The position numbers and the translations under genes are program-made. This document shows, piece after piece, positions 32,480 to 40,901 of a stretch of 64,000 nucleotides of DNA. Below the pieces are notes generated by a model, which made no database searches, was not told where the DNA came from, and saw nothing but the letters and a program-made list of their open reading frames with translations. Position 1 is the stretch's first letter. Each line of letters opens with the position of its first letter. The stretch comes from Bordetella parapertussis (GTDB lineage: Bacteria > Pseudomonadota > Gammaproteobacteria > Burkholderiales > Burkholderiaceae_B): the NCBI GenBank assembly GCA_945897365.1, contig CAMDFD010000009.1, forward strand, positions 80,045 to 144,044, written 5' to 3'.

Positions 32480-33538
32480 TCAGGCAATTGCCTTAACGGC
32501 TTGATAAATCTTTCCAAATACTGCATCCGCATGTGCGGAATTGAGCCAACGGACAATCACGACCATCCCCATCTCAGGCTCGATCCAAGTAAACGAGCTA
32601 CCCGCCCCCACCGCGAAATAGCTTGAGGCCGGGACGCTGGGGAAGACCTTTTGCTGATCATTGAGCCAAACCAAGTACCCGTAGAAAGGTGCCAACGCGC
32701 ATGGTACTTGCATGCGCTTGATCCATTTAGCGGACAAGACGCGCATGCCATTGGCCATGCCCTCATCGAGCATCATTTGTCCAATCAAGGCCTGATCCTC
32801 GCTGCTAATGGACATACCGCCACCCCAATGGGTGCCGCCAGGAACGGACTGCACGCGTTTACCAGCGATTTCGACCCAAGCATCGTCATAGCCGACCCAA
32901 TTCCAACTCTCCGTTGCACCGACCGGACGTGTAATCGCCTCACGAAAAACCTCAGGCAAAGGTCGCTGGAACACATGCAACAACGCGAGCGACAACTGAT
33001 TGATACGAACGTCGTTGTATTCCCAATAAGTGCCTGCAGTCTGTAGGGGACGCGCATCACCTTTGACGCCATCGGGTGCCTTGGCAAAGGTCACCGCACG
33101 GTAGCGATCCACTTGGTCAGGCAGACCAAACAAGGTGCCTTCCCACTCGCTGGTCTGTTGCAACATCTGTTCCCAGGTCACCAACGCATTGTTACCTTGA
33201 TCGAAACCGATTCCTTTCAATTGCCTACCGATCGGCTCGTTCAAGTCCTTAATCAGTCCACGATCAAACGCGACACCCGTCAACAGGGCGAGGTAGGTCT
33301 TGGCGACGCTAAAGGTCAGATCGGCACGTTTGGGCTCACCCCAAGAAGTCAGGGTTTTCCCGCGCAACAAAATAGTGCCAGAGTTGGGGCCACGTGAGTG
33401 CACGGGACCATAGAGTTTGTTGTAGGGCGCAGGGTCTCCGTGATGCACTCCCCAATTGCTACTCGTGCAGTCGCGGTCCCAAGTACTTTCATGATCCTTC
33501 GCAAACTGCACAGCTTGTTCAAGCGCGGGGTTGTGCAT
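32480..33538 (-). CDS. Serine hydrolase, beta-lactamase/PBP4-like class C fold
   Basis: The 352-residue protein has the S-x-x-K motif as TFSVAKTYLALL (about residue 79) and a Y-x-N-like element in TYWEYNDVRINQL, typical of class C beta-lactamase-related esterases and peptidases. It has no signal peptide, so a cytoplasmic esterase or DD-peptidase-like role is likelier than antibiotic resistance. It is transcribed toward the DUF3300 gene and is divergent from the ABC transporter operon. Confidence 0.85.
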   Translation of the reverse strand: MHNPALEQAVQFAKDHESTWDRDCTSSNWGVHHGDPAPYNKLYGPVHSRGPNSGTILLRGKTLTSWGEPKRADLTFSVAKTYLALLTGVAFDRGLIKDLNEPIGRQLKGIGFDQGNNALVTWEQMLQQTSEWEGTLFGLPDQVDRYRAVTFAKAPDGVKGDARPLQTAGTYWEYNDVRINQLSLALLHVFQRPLPEVFREAITRPVGATESWNWVGYDDAWVEIAGKRVQSVPGGTHWGGGMSISSEDQALIGQMMLDEGMANGMRVLSAKWIKRMQVPCALAPFYGYLVWLNDQQKVFPSVPASSYFAVGAGSSFTWIEPEMGMVVIVRWLNSAHADAVFGKIYQAVKAIA

Positions 33539-33736
33539 ACATCACCTTGTAAATAGAAATCGAATGTGAAGTCATTTATAAAAAAATTGATTTGAACCAA
33601 TTTTGGCATAGTAATTGCATATACATCTATCAACTGGGTGAAATTACTGATGGCAAGCTGTTGCCTCTAGGTTGATTTACCTGTTAAAAGATTTATGCTT
33701 GCTAGCCGTCGTGACAAACCGATCCTGAGGAATACT

Positions 33737-35296
33737 ATGAACAACTCGAGCACCTCTTTAAAAGCCCCTTTGGCTAAATTTAGTTTGCGTGCGGGCCTCT
33801 TGGCTTGTGCCATCGCCGCTACCGTGGCCTTTACCTTGCCTGCCCAGGCAGGAAAAAAGAACGACACCCTTGGTTTTGCTTACGACCAAACACCTGAAAA
33901 TATCGATCCCTACTACAACAACGTACGAATTGGCGTCATTATTGCCGCCAACGTCTGGGACACGCTAGTCTATCGCGACCCTGTGACCGGCGAATACAAA
34001 GGCCAACTCGCTAAAAGCTGGAAGCAAATCGACGACCGTACTTTAGAGTTTGATCTACGTGAGGGTATCAAGTTCCATAATGGCGAAGAGTTTGACGCGG
34101 ATTCCGTTGTTTACACTCTGAATTTCGTTTCTGACCCTGCCAACAAAGCCAGGCAACAGACTGTGACAGGCTGGATTGAAAAAGCGGAAAAGATCAGCAA
34201 ATACAAAGTTCGCATCATCAGCAAGAAGCCTTTCCCGGCCGCGATCGACTATCTCGCTACTGCAATTGCGATTCATCCCGCCAAGTATTACAAAGAAGTC
34301 GGTCCAACCGGCATGAACCTCAAGCCAGTCGGCTCTGGTCCATACAAAGTTGTTGAGCACATCCCTGGTAAGTCTTTGACGCTTGAGCGCAATAAGGATT
34401 ATTTCAAAGAGTCCCCAAAGGCACAGCCAATAATCGGTAAAGTCCGCATCCGCTTCATCCCTGACCGTCAAACTCAGATGGCAGAAGTGATGTCTGGCGG
34501 TGAAGACTTCATCATGCACGTACCAAAGGACCAGGCCGATAAGCTCAAGTCCTTCCCGCAGTTACAGGTACAAAGCGGCAACACGATGCGTATCGTCTTC
34601 CTGCAGATGAGTACCCGTGATGGCTCGCCAGCCCCTCAGCTAAAGGACATTCGCGTGCGTCAAGCGATTGCACACGCCATTGACCGCCAGGCGATTTTGA
34701 AGAACATCGTAGGTGGCGGTGAAATCCTCAACTCTATTTGCACACCTTCTCAAGTAGGCTGTACCAGCAAAGGCGTCAAGGTCTACAACTATGACCCTGC
34801 CTTAGCCAAAAAACTCCTTGCCGAGGCGGGTTATCCGAATGGTTTTGAAGTGGATCTGATGGCCTATCGTGAGCGTCCACAAACAGAAGCTATGATCAAC
34901 TACCTGAGTGCTGTCGGTATCAAGCCCAAGCTGAGCTTTATGCAATACGCAGCGATGCGGGATCTGGCGCGCGGCAACAAAACCTCCATTACGCACCAGA
35001 CTTGGGGCTCGAACTTGGTCAACGACCTGTCAGCCTCCACGCCTGTTTATTTCGGGGGCGGTGCGGACGACGTCAGCCGCAACCCTGAGGTCATCAAGCT
35101 GTTGAACGAAGGCGACAGCACGGTTGACATGAAAAAGCGTCAAGAGGTTTATCAAAAGGCGTTGTCTATCATTGCGGATCAAGCTTACGCCGTGCCACTC
35201 TGGACCTTACCTGTTTATTATGTTGCCAATAAAGAAGTGAACTTCAAGCCTTACCACGACGAGTTAGTGCGTTTTTGGGAAATGAGCTGGAAGTAA
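33737..35296 (+). CDS. ABC transporter substrate-binding protein, peptide/nickel family (SBP_bac_5)
   Basis: From ATG 33737 (CTGAGGA upstream) the protein is 519 residues with a signal peptide ending LPAQA. The family 5 fold is shown by GFAYDQTPENIDPYYNN, VYRDPVTGEYKGQLAKSWKQIDDRTLEFDLREGIKFHNGEEFDADSVVYTL, RQAIAHAIDRQAIL and YDPALAKKLLAEAGYPNGF. It is the first gene of a five-gene transporter operon. The ligand could be a peptide, glutathione or another small organic compound. Confidence 0.93.
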   Translation: MNNSSTSLKAPLAKFSLRAGLLACAIAATVAFTLPAQAGKKNDTLGFAYDQTPENIDPYYNNVRIGVIIAANVWDTLVYRDPVTGEYKGQLAKSWKQIDDRTLEFDLREGIKFHNGEEFDADSVVYTLNFVSDPANKARQQTVTGWIEKAEKISKYKVRIISKKPFPAAIDYLATAIAIHPAKYYKEVGPTGMNLKPVGSGPYKVVEHIPGKSLTLERNKDYFKESPKAQPIIGKVRIRFIPDRQTQMAEVMSGGEDFIMHVPKDQADKLKSFPQLQVQSGNTMRIVFLQMSTRDGSPAPQLKDIRVRQAIAHAIDRQAILKNIVGGGEILNSICTPSQVGCTSKGVKVYNYDPALAKKLLAEAGYPNGFEVDLMAYRERPQTEAMINYLSAVGIKPKLSFMQYAAMRDLARGNKTSITHQTWGSNLVNDLSASTPVYFGGGADDVSRNPEVIKLLNEGDSTVDMKKRQEVYQKALSIIADQAYAVPLWTLPVYYVANKEVNFKPYHDELVRFWEMSWK

Positions 35297-35342
35297 TCCT
35301 TTCTTTATAACTTTTAATTATTTGTATCTCAGGTAAGGCATC

Positions 35343-36260
35343 ATGCTGGCATATATTACGAAGCGACTGGGACTCGCCGTCCTGGTCGCGCTGACCGTCT
35401 CTATTCTTGCCTTTATGCTGCTTTACCTCTCCGGCGACCCGGCATTAGCCATCGCCGGAGAGGGCGCGCGTCAGGTCGACATCGATATGGTGCGAAAAAC
35501 CTACGGTTTTGACCAACCGATCATTGTGCAATTTGGTCACTGGCTATTCAAGATCGTTCAAGGCGATCTTGGTCAGTCGATCTATTTCAAAACCGAAGTG
35601 GGTACGCTGATTTTTACCAAGCTTGAAACCACCATGTTGCTCGCCGTGTACTCACTGACTTTTGCACTCATCATTTCAGTGCCTCTGGGTGTCTTGGCCG
35701 CGATCTACAAAAACAGCTGGATCGACCGTCTGTGCTTGGGCGTTGCCGTCGTGGGTCAGGCCATGCCTAATTTCTTTTTCGCCTTGATCTTAATTATGTT
35801 GTTTTCGATTAGCTGGCGAATGTTGCCGGTATCTGGTAGCGGCACCTGGCAGCATTTCGTGATGCCTTCGATTGCCCTCGGCTACTACGCGGCGCCCGCC
35901 TTTATGCGTCTCATCCGCGCTGGCATGATCGAAGTACTTAGTGCTGACTATATTCGTACCGCGCGTGCCAAGGGCCTACCCACTAGCAGCGTGGTATTTA
36001 AGCATGCATTGCGTAATGCAATTATCCCCGTTGTGGCTCTCGCCGCTGTTCAACTCGGCTTTTTGCTGGGCGGCTCCGTCGTGATCGAGACTATTTTTGC
36101 CTTGGATGGTTTGGGCTATCTCGCCTATCAAAGCATTATTCAAAAAGACTTCCCCGTCACGCAAGTGATCGTCCTGTTGCTGTCAGTCATCTATATTTTG
36201 TTGACACTGGCCTCCGACGTTGCCAACGCCTGGCTTGACCCTCGCATTCGGGTTGCTTGA
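35343..36260 (+). CDS. ABC transporter permease, DppB/OppB type
   Basis: This 305-residue inner-membrane protein has about six membrane segments and the family start MLAYITKRLGLAVLVALTVSILAFMLLYLSGDPA. The EAA-type loop contacting the ATPase is visible as ADYIRTARAKGLPTSSVVFKHALRNAIIPVV. It follows the binding protein by 46 bp, and the next permease starts 1 bp after its stop. Confidence 0.95.
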   Translation: MLAYITKRLGLAVLVALTVSILAFMLLYLSGDPALAIAGEGARQVDIDMVRKTYGFDQPIIVQFGHWLFKIVQGDLGQSIYFKTEVGTLIFTKLETTMLLAVYSLTFALIISVPLGVLAAIYKNSWIDRLCLGVAVVGQAMPNFFFALILIMLFSISWRMLPVSGSGTWQHFVMPSIALGYYAAPAFMRLIRAGMIEVLSADYIRTARAKGLPTSSVVFKHALRNAIIPVVALAAVQLGFLLGGSVVIETIFALDGLGYLAYQSIIQKDFPVTQVIVLLLSVIYILLTLASDVANAWLDPRIRVA

Positions 36261-36261
36261 G

Positions 36262-37089
36262 ATGAAAAAAAATACAGCGCTTTATGTGGGTTGCGGTCTA
36301 CTACTTTTCATCGTCTTTTGTGCAATCTTCGCACCCTTGATCTCACCCCATGATCCTTATGCTCAGGATTTGACCAATCGTACAGTCCCACCTTTCTGGT
36401 ATGAAAAAGGGAGTTGGGTGCACCCTCTTGGGACCGATCAACTTGGTAGGGACTATTTGTCGCGTTTGATTTACGGGGCACGGATTTCTCTGCTCATTGG
36501 TCTGAGTGTTGCGTTGATCTCAGGTCTCATCGGTACGACGATGGGGATGCTCGCTGGCTACTTTGGTGGCCGTATCGATATGATTGTGTCGTTTATGGTG
36601 ACGACACGGCTGTCGTTACCAGTGATTTTGGTGGCACTCGCGACGGTTGCTTTGGTCGGCGGCTCCTTGTGGGTCGTCATCATGGTGCTAGGTCTCTTGA
36701 AATGGGATCGCTTCGCTGTCGTGATGCGCAGCGCCACGCAGCAAGTGCGCTCGATGGAATATGTCTCTGCCGCGCAATCTGCAGGCGCCTCGACCTTGAG
36801 GATTATGCTCACCGAGGTGCTGCCCAACGTGATGCCGCACTTGATCGTGATCGCGACCCTCGAGGCGGCCAGTGCGATTTTACTTGAGGCCGCGCTCTCC
36901 TTCTTGGGGCTTGGCGTCCAACCTCCATTACCCTCCTGGGGCCTGATGATTTCCGAGGCAAAGTCCTACATGTTCTTTTCCTTTTGGCTGATTGCGATTC
37001 CTGGTACAGCCTTGGCTGTATTGATTTTCTCCATCAATCTGGCGGGTGATGGTCTCCATCAGCTCCTGACACCAGGCGAGAGAGCTTAA
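36262..37089 (+). CDS. ABC transporter permease, DppC/OppC type
   Basis: From ATG 36262 (MKKNTALYVGCGLLLF) the protein is 275 residues with about six membrane segments. WVHPLGTDQLGRDYLSRLIYGARISLLIG and the EAA loop MEYVSAAQSAGASTLRIMLTEVLPNVMPHLIV are DppC hallmarks. It pairs with the previous gene as the heterodimeric channel. Confidence 0.95.
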   Translation: MKKNTALYVGCGLLLFIVFCAIFAPLISPHDPYAQDLTNRTVPPFWYEKGSWVHPLGTDQLGRDYLSRLIYGARISLLIGLSVALISGLIGTTMGMLAGYFGGRIDMIVSFMVTTRLSLPVILVALATVALVGGSLWVVIMVLGLLKWDRFAVVMRSATQQVRSMEYVSAAQSAGASTLRIMLTEVLPNVMPHLIVIATLEAASAILLEAALSFLGLGVQPPLPSWGLMISEAKSYMFFSFWLIAIPGTALAVLIFSINLAGDGLHQLLTPGERA

Positions 37090-37091
37090 TC

Positions 37092-38090
37092 ATGGTCACT
37101 GACGAAATTGTTCTGAATGTGCAAAACCTGACCGTGGATATCTCTACTCCACGTGGCACCCTTCATGTCGTGCGCGATATTTCCCTACAGGTCAAACGCG
37201 GCGAAACGCTCTGTATCGTGGGAGAGTCGGGGTGTGGCAAATCCATCACTTCGCTTTCCTTGATGGGTTTGTTGCCTAAAACCGCGTCACGCAGCAGTCA
37301 TGTGTTTGAGTTTCTTGGCGAGGATCTTTCGCGCGCGAGCAAAAGTCGTATCAACGATTTGCGTGGCAATCGTATGGCGATGATTTTTCAAGAACCAATG
37401 ACGGCCCTCAATCCCGCCTATACCATCGGAGATCAGCTCACTGAACACTATCGTCACCACCTTAAGGCCTCGGCTGAAGAGGCTCGCTTGCGTGCCGTCG
37501 AGCTATTAGAAAAGGTAGGGATCGCCTCTGCAGCGGAGCGACTCGGGCAGTATCCGCATCAACTCTCTGGCGGCTTGCGTCAGCGCGTCATGATCGCCAT
37601 GGCGCTGATGTGTGGTCCAGAATTGCTGATCGCCGACGAACCAAGCACTGCGCTGGACGTGACGATTCAAGCGCAGATTTTGCGCTTGTTAGCCGATTTG
37701 CAGCAAGAGCTTGGTATCGCCATGGTGCTCATCACCCACGATCTCGGTGTGGTCGCTCGGATCGCTGATCGGGTCGCTGTGATGTACGCTGGACAAATCG
37801 TTGAAGAGGGCACAGCCGAGGCTATCTTCGCAGCCCCGCAACACCCCTACACACGTGGCTTGATCAGCTGCATCCCTATTCCCGGCAAAACAGTACCAGG
37901 TGGCAAGCTTGGCACCATCCCAGGCGTTGTACCATCGCTGATTGGCAAGATGAAGGGCTGTGCTTTTAAAGATCGTTGCGAACACGCCCAAGCACGTTGT
38001 AGCGAGACGATCCCCTTGCACCAGACCCCACAGGGTCAACAATGGCGCTGCATCATGAATGAAACACACCAGAGCGGAGCAGCCCAATGA
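37092..38090 (+). CDS. ABC transporter ATP-binding protein, DppD/OppD type
   Basis: The 332-residue ATPase has Walker A GESGCGKSITS, signature LSGGLRQRVMIAM, Walker B LLIADEPSTALD and the H-loop ITHDLG. The C-terminal oligopeptide-transporter domain carries the Cys-rich CAFKDRCEHAQARC that holds an iron-sulfur cluster in some homologues. It overlaps the next ATPase by 4 bp. Confidence 0.95.
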   Translation: MVTDEIVLNVQNLTVDISTPRGTLHVVRDISLQVKRGETLCIVGESGCGKSITSLSLMGLLPKTASRSSHVFEFLGEDLSRASKSRINDLRGNRMAMIFQEPMTALNPAYTIGDQLTEHYRHHLKASAEEARLRAVELLEKVGIASAAERLGQYPHQLSGGLRQRVMIAMALMCGPELLIADEPSTALDVTIQAQILRLLADLQQELGIAMVLITHDLGVVARIADRVAVMYAGQIVEEGTAEAIFAAPQHPYTRGLISCIPIPGKTVPGGKLGTIPGVVPSLIGKMKGCAFKDRCEHAQARCSETIPLHQTPQGQQWRCIMNETHQSGAAQ

Positions 38091-39046
38091 CTGCCCTGAT
38101 TGAAACAAAAGATCTGCAACGCACCTTTTCAGTCAGCGCTGGCTTGTTTAAACCTCGCCAGACACTGCATGCTGTTAATGGCGTCGACCTGTCGGTGCAA
38201 CGCAAAGATGTGCTGGGCATCGTAGGCGAATCGGGCTGTGGCAAATCAACGCTTGCGCGCATGTTATTGGGTCTGACGCCCCCTTCGCGCGGAACCGTCC
38301 TGATTGACGGGCAAGACATCAACAAGATTGATCGTCGCGATCTGGCGCGTCGCGTGCAGCCGATTTTTCAAGATCCGTATTCCTCGCTCAATCCGCGCCG
38401 CACCATTTCCTCTATTGTGTCCTTTCCGCTGGATGTACTTGGCGTAGGAACAAAAAGCGAACGTCGTAAAAAAGCCATCGAGATGTTGGATCGCGTGGGT
38501 TTGCCCGCCCGCTATGCGGACAATACGCCCGGACAACTTTCTGGCGGCCAACGTCAGCGCGTTGCGATCGCGCGCGCCTTGGTGATCAATCCTGAGATTG
38601 TGATCTGCGACGAACCGACTTCGGCACTAGATGTTTCTGTCCAAGCCCAGATTTTGAATTTATTGTTGGACTTGCGCAAAGAATTCAATCTGACTTATGT
38701 TTTTATTAGTCATAATTTGGCCGTCGTGGAACACATCGCGACCCAGGTCGCTGTGATGTATTTGGGGCGCGTTGTCGAGTTCACTCAAACAGCTGAACTT
38801 TTCAAACACCCTCGGCATCCCTACACACAGGCTTTGTTGGCCTCTGTACTGACGCCCGAGCCCGGCCTCGGAATCCCTGACATGGGTCTGGGTCTTTCGT
38901 TCCCAGACCCGTTGCATCCACCCTCAGGCTGCTCCTTTCATCCACGCTGCCAACAACGTCGGCCGGAATGTTCCGTGGAGCATCCACACCTCTTGCGAGA
39001 CGCACAAGGTGATGTGGCCTGCCATCTTTATCCCGCAAAAAAATAA
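38087..39046 (+). CDS. ABC transporter ATP-binding protein, DppF/OppF type
   Basis: The 319-residue second ATPase has Walker A GESGCGKSTLAR, signature LSGGQRQRVAIAR, Walker B IVICDEPTSALD and the C-terminal CSFHPRCQQRRPEC. It completes a binding protein, two-permease, two-ATPase unit and ends the operon. Confidence 0.95.
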   Translation: MTALIETKDLQRTFSVSAGLFKPRQTLHAVNGVDLSVQRKDVLGIVGESGCGKSTLARMLLGLTPPSRGTVLIDGQDINKIDRRDLARRVQPIFQDPYSSLNPRRTISSIVSFPLDVLGVGTKSERRKKAIEMLDRVGLPARYADNTPGQLSGGQRQRVAIARALVINPEIVICDEPTSALDVSVQAQILNLLLDLRKEFNLTYVFISHNLAVVEHIATQVAVMYLGRVVEFTQTAELFKHPRHPYTQALLASVLTPEPGLGIPDMGLGLSFPDPLHPPSGCSFHPRCQQRRPECSVEHPHLLRDAQGDVACHLYPAKK

Positions 39047-39077
39047 CGCGCAGGAAAACGAATCGTTTTCACTGCGC
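39047..39077 (-). terminator. Hairpin between convergent genes
   Basis: GCGCAGGAAAACG and CGTTTTCACTGCGC form a stem with one bulged base and a 3-nt loop, just after the ABC operon stop. On the minus strand it is followed by TTATTTTTTT, so it should end the two-gene ThDP decarboxylase transcript. It may also act in the plus direction. Confidence 0.65.
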
Positions 39078-39092
39078 GCTGTTGACCGACAC

Positions 39093-39692
39093 TCAGAATG
39101 GTGCGAGGCCCAACGCAGCACGGAAGCGGTTTTTGACAAACACGCCGTCACGCGAAGGTAAAGCACGCGGTAGATCATCGGCTTTCACCATAATCTGTGC
39201 GAATGTCACACCCTGACGCGCATTGACGTTTTGCTCCACCTGTTTCAAGCCCGCCATATCCTTGACTTGGTAAGAGTTGGCAATCCCGCAAGCCTGGGCC
39301 ACAGCAGACATGTTAGTACCGAGGCTCGAGTGACTAAACTGCATCCCTGTTTCGCCAAAGTGACCGTTATCGAGCACAACGATGGTGAGGTTAGCTGGCT
39401 TTTGGGCACTAATCGTTGCCAAAGAACCGATCCCCATCAACTGCTCCCCATCACCCGTAATCACTAGCACGGACTTGTCTGGCTGCGCCAAGGCGAGGCC
39501 TAAGCCCATGGCCGCGGCACCACCCATCGCGCCCCACAGGTAAAAGTTTTTATCGCGATCACCTGCAGCGAACACGTCATAGGTGGCAGAACCCAAACCC
39601 GTCACAATCAAGGACTCGGGGCACTTGGCAATCAAAGCACTGACAAATTCGCGACGGTCAATGACGCTATTAGAAGACTGAACTTGACTCAT
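39093..39692 (-). CDS. ThDP-dependent decarboxylase, C-terminal (pyrophosphate-binding) subunit, sulfopyruvate/phosphonopyruvate type
   Basis: From ATG 39692 (AGGAATTTCA upstream) the 199-residue protein is the diphosphate-binding half of a thiamine-diphosphate enzyme: GDGEQLMGIGSLATISAQKPANLTIVVLDN is the GDG-x(~27)-N motif. Together with the preceding gene it forms a two-subunit decarboxylase like ComD/ComE (sulfopyruvate decarboxylase) or split phosphonopyruvate decarboxylase. The substrate cannot be decided from sequence. Confidence 0.82.
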   Translation of the reverse strand: MSQVQSSNSVIDRREFVSALIAKCPESLIVTGLGSATYDVFAAGDRDKNFYLWGAMGGAAAMGLGLALAQPDKSVLVITGDGEQLMGIGSLATISAQKPANLTIVVLDNGHFGETGMQFSHSSLGTNMSAVAQACGIANSYQVKDMAGLKQVEQNVNARQGVTFAQIMVKADDLPRALPSRDGVFVKNRFRAALGLAPF

Positions 39693-39712
39693 TGAAATTC
39701 CTATCTTGTGAA

Positions 39713-40249
39713 TTAGTGACGCAACCACTTTTTGCGGCCGATCAAGCGCTGTGATAACAGCACGGCAACGGGCTCTCCGCCCTCAAAGGCAAAGTCCAGT
39801 GCGGCTCCGACAACATCCTCGACCTCATCGGCACGCTCAGCGCGATAGACCTTGATGCCCATCAACTCCATCGAAGCCTGCGTTGCTTTGCTCATGGGCA
39901 CCTGCCAAGGGTTGAACTCGGCGTACTCGCCACGCATGGTCACCAATGCCAAGAATGGAAAGCGGCAGCTCTGCAACAAGGACATCATGTTGATGCAGTT
40001 ACCCACGCCACTACTCTGCATGAGCAGAGCATGACGCTGACCTCCCAACCATGCGCCACCAGCGACCGCGACACCCTCTTCTTCGGTCGTCAATACGATC
40101 GCTCGCATCGCAGGATCCTCGTTAACACGGCGAATCACGTGCGCATGACCGGCATCGGGCACATAAGATACTTGCTGAATGCCGCCTTCTTTGAGAACCT
40201 TGAATATTTGTTCTTGCCAAGCGGGTGTGGGTGTGAATACTTCACTCAT
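39713..40249 (-). CDS. ThDP-dependent decarboxylase, N-terminal (pyrimidine-binding) subunit
   Basis: The 178-residue protein is the pyrimidine-binding half: YVPDAGHAHVIRRVNE and the catalytic-Glu region VLTTEEEGVAVAGGAWLGGQ, then LMQSSGVGNCINMM. It lies 20 bp before its partner on the same strand. As a separate alpha subunit it resembles ComD-type sulfopyruvate decarboxylase. Confidence 0.82.
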   Translation of the reverse strand: MSEVFTPTPAWQEQIFKVLKEGGIQQVSYVPDAGHAHVIRRVNEDPAMRAIVLTTEEEGVAVAGGAWLGGQRHALLMQSSGVGNCINMMSLLQSCRFPFLALVTMRGEYAEFNPWQVPMSKATQASMELMGIKVYRAERADEVEDVVGAALDFAFEGGEPVAVLLSQRLIGRKKWLRH

Positions 40250-40290
40250 GTCTCGCGAATCCTTTGATCAGTATTTGTAACGAATCGATA

Positions 40291-40767
40291 CTATACGTCC
40301 GTTTTTGTCGGAAGCGGTAAGGCCGTTTTATAGCGCACCTGTTTGAGTGCGAAACTTGACCTGATTTTCTCTATGCCAGGAATCGGAGTCAATTGCTCCA
40401 AGATGAACTTTTCCAACGCGGCAATATCCGTCACCGCAACACGGATCAAGTAATCACTATCACCCGTCATTAAATAGCACTCCATCACTTCGTCATGTTC
40501 GCTGATGCGCTGCTCGAAATGTGCCAGTGATTCTTTGCTTTGGCTTTTAAGACTGATATTGATAAAGACATTGAGCCCCAAGCCAAGTGCTGTCGCATTG
40601 GCCAAAGCCACATAACGGTCGATCACACCGGCCGACTCCAGTGCCCGCACTCGCGCCAGGCAAGGTGATGGACTCAGATGGATCCTGCGTGCCAACTCAA
40701 TATTTGAGAGCGCGCCATCAGCCTGAAGCTCAGACAAAATCTTTAAATCAATAGAATCTAATTTCAT
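40291..40767 (-). CDS. Lrp/AsnC family transcriptional regulator
   Basis: The 158-residue protein has an N-terminal HTH (LDSIDLKILSELQADGALSNIELARRIHLSPSPCLARVRALESAGVI) and a C-terminal RAM domain (MECYLMTGDSDYLIRVAVTD). It is divergent from the AceE-like gene with a 134-bp AT-rich gap, so it probably controls that gene, as Lrp-type regulators do next to some 2-oxoacid dehydrogenases. Confidence 0.92.
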   Translation of the reverse strand: MKLDSIDLKILSELQADGALSNIELARRIHLSPSPCLARVRALESAGVIDRYVALANATALGLGLNVFINISLKSQSKESLAHFEQRISEHDEVMECYLMTGDSDYLIRVAVTDIAALEKFILEQLTPIPGIEKIRSSFALKQVRYKTALPLPTKTDV

Positions 40768-40901
40768 TATGCTGTTTATTTTAAAAAATCAGAATTAAAT
40801 GCTTCATATTATCATTTTAACTACTAATTAAGGCATCTCATGCTGCAAACAAATCCCTAGAATATCGATTATCAATCAAGCATCTTTAAACTGGCCACAC
40901 G

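Noticed and set aside
32480..33538. Antibiotic-resistance beta-lactamase
   Set aside because: The SxxK fold is shared with esterases and peptidases; there is no signal peptide and no KTG-type motif clear enough to support a true beta-lactamase.
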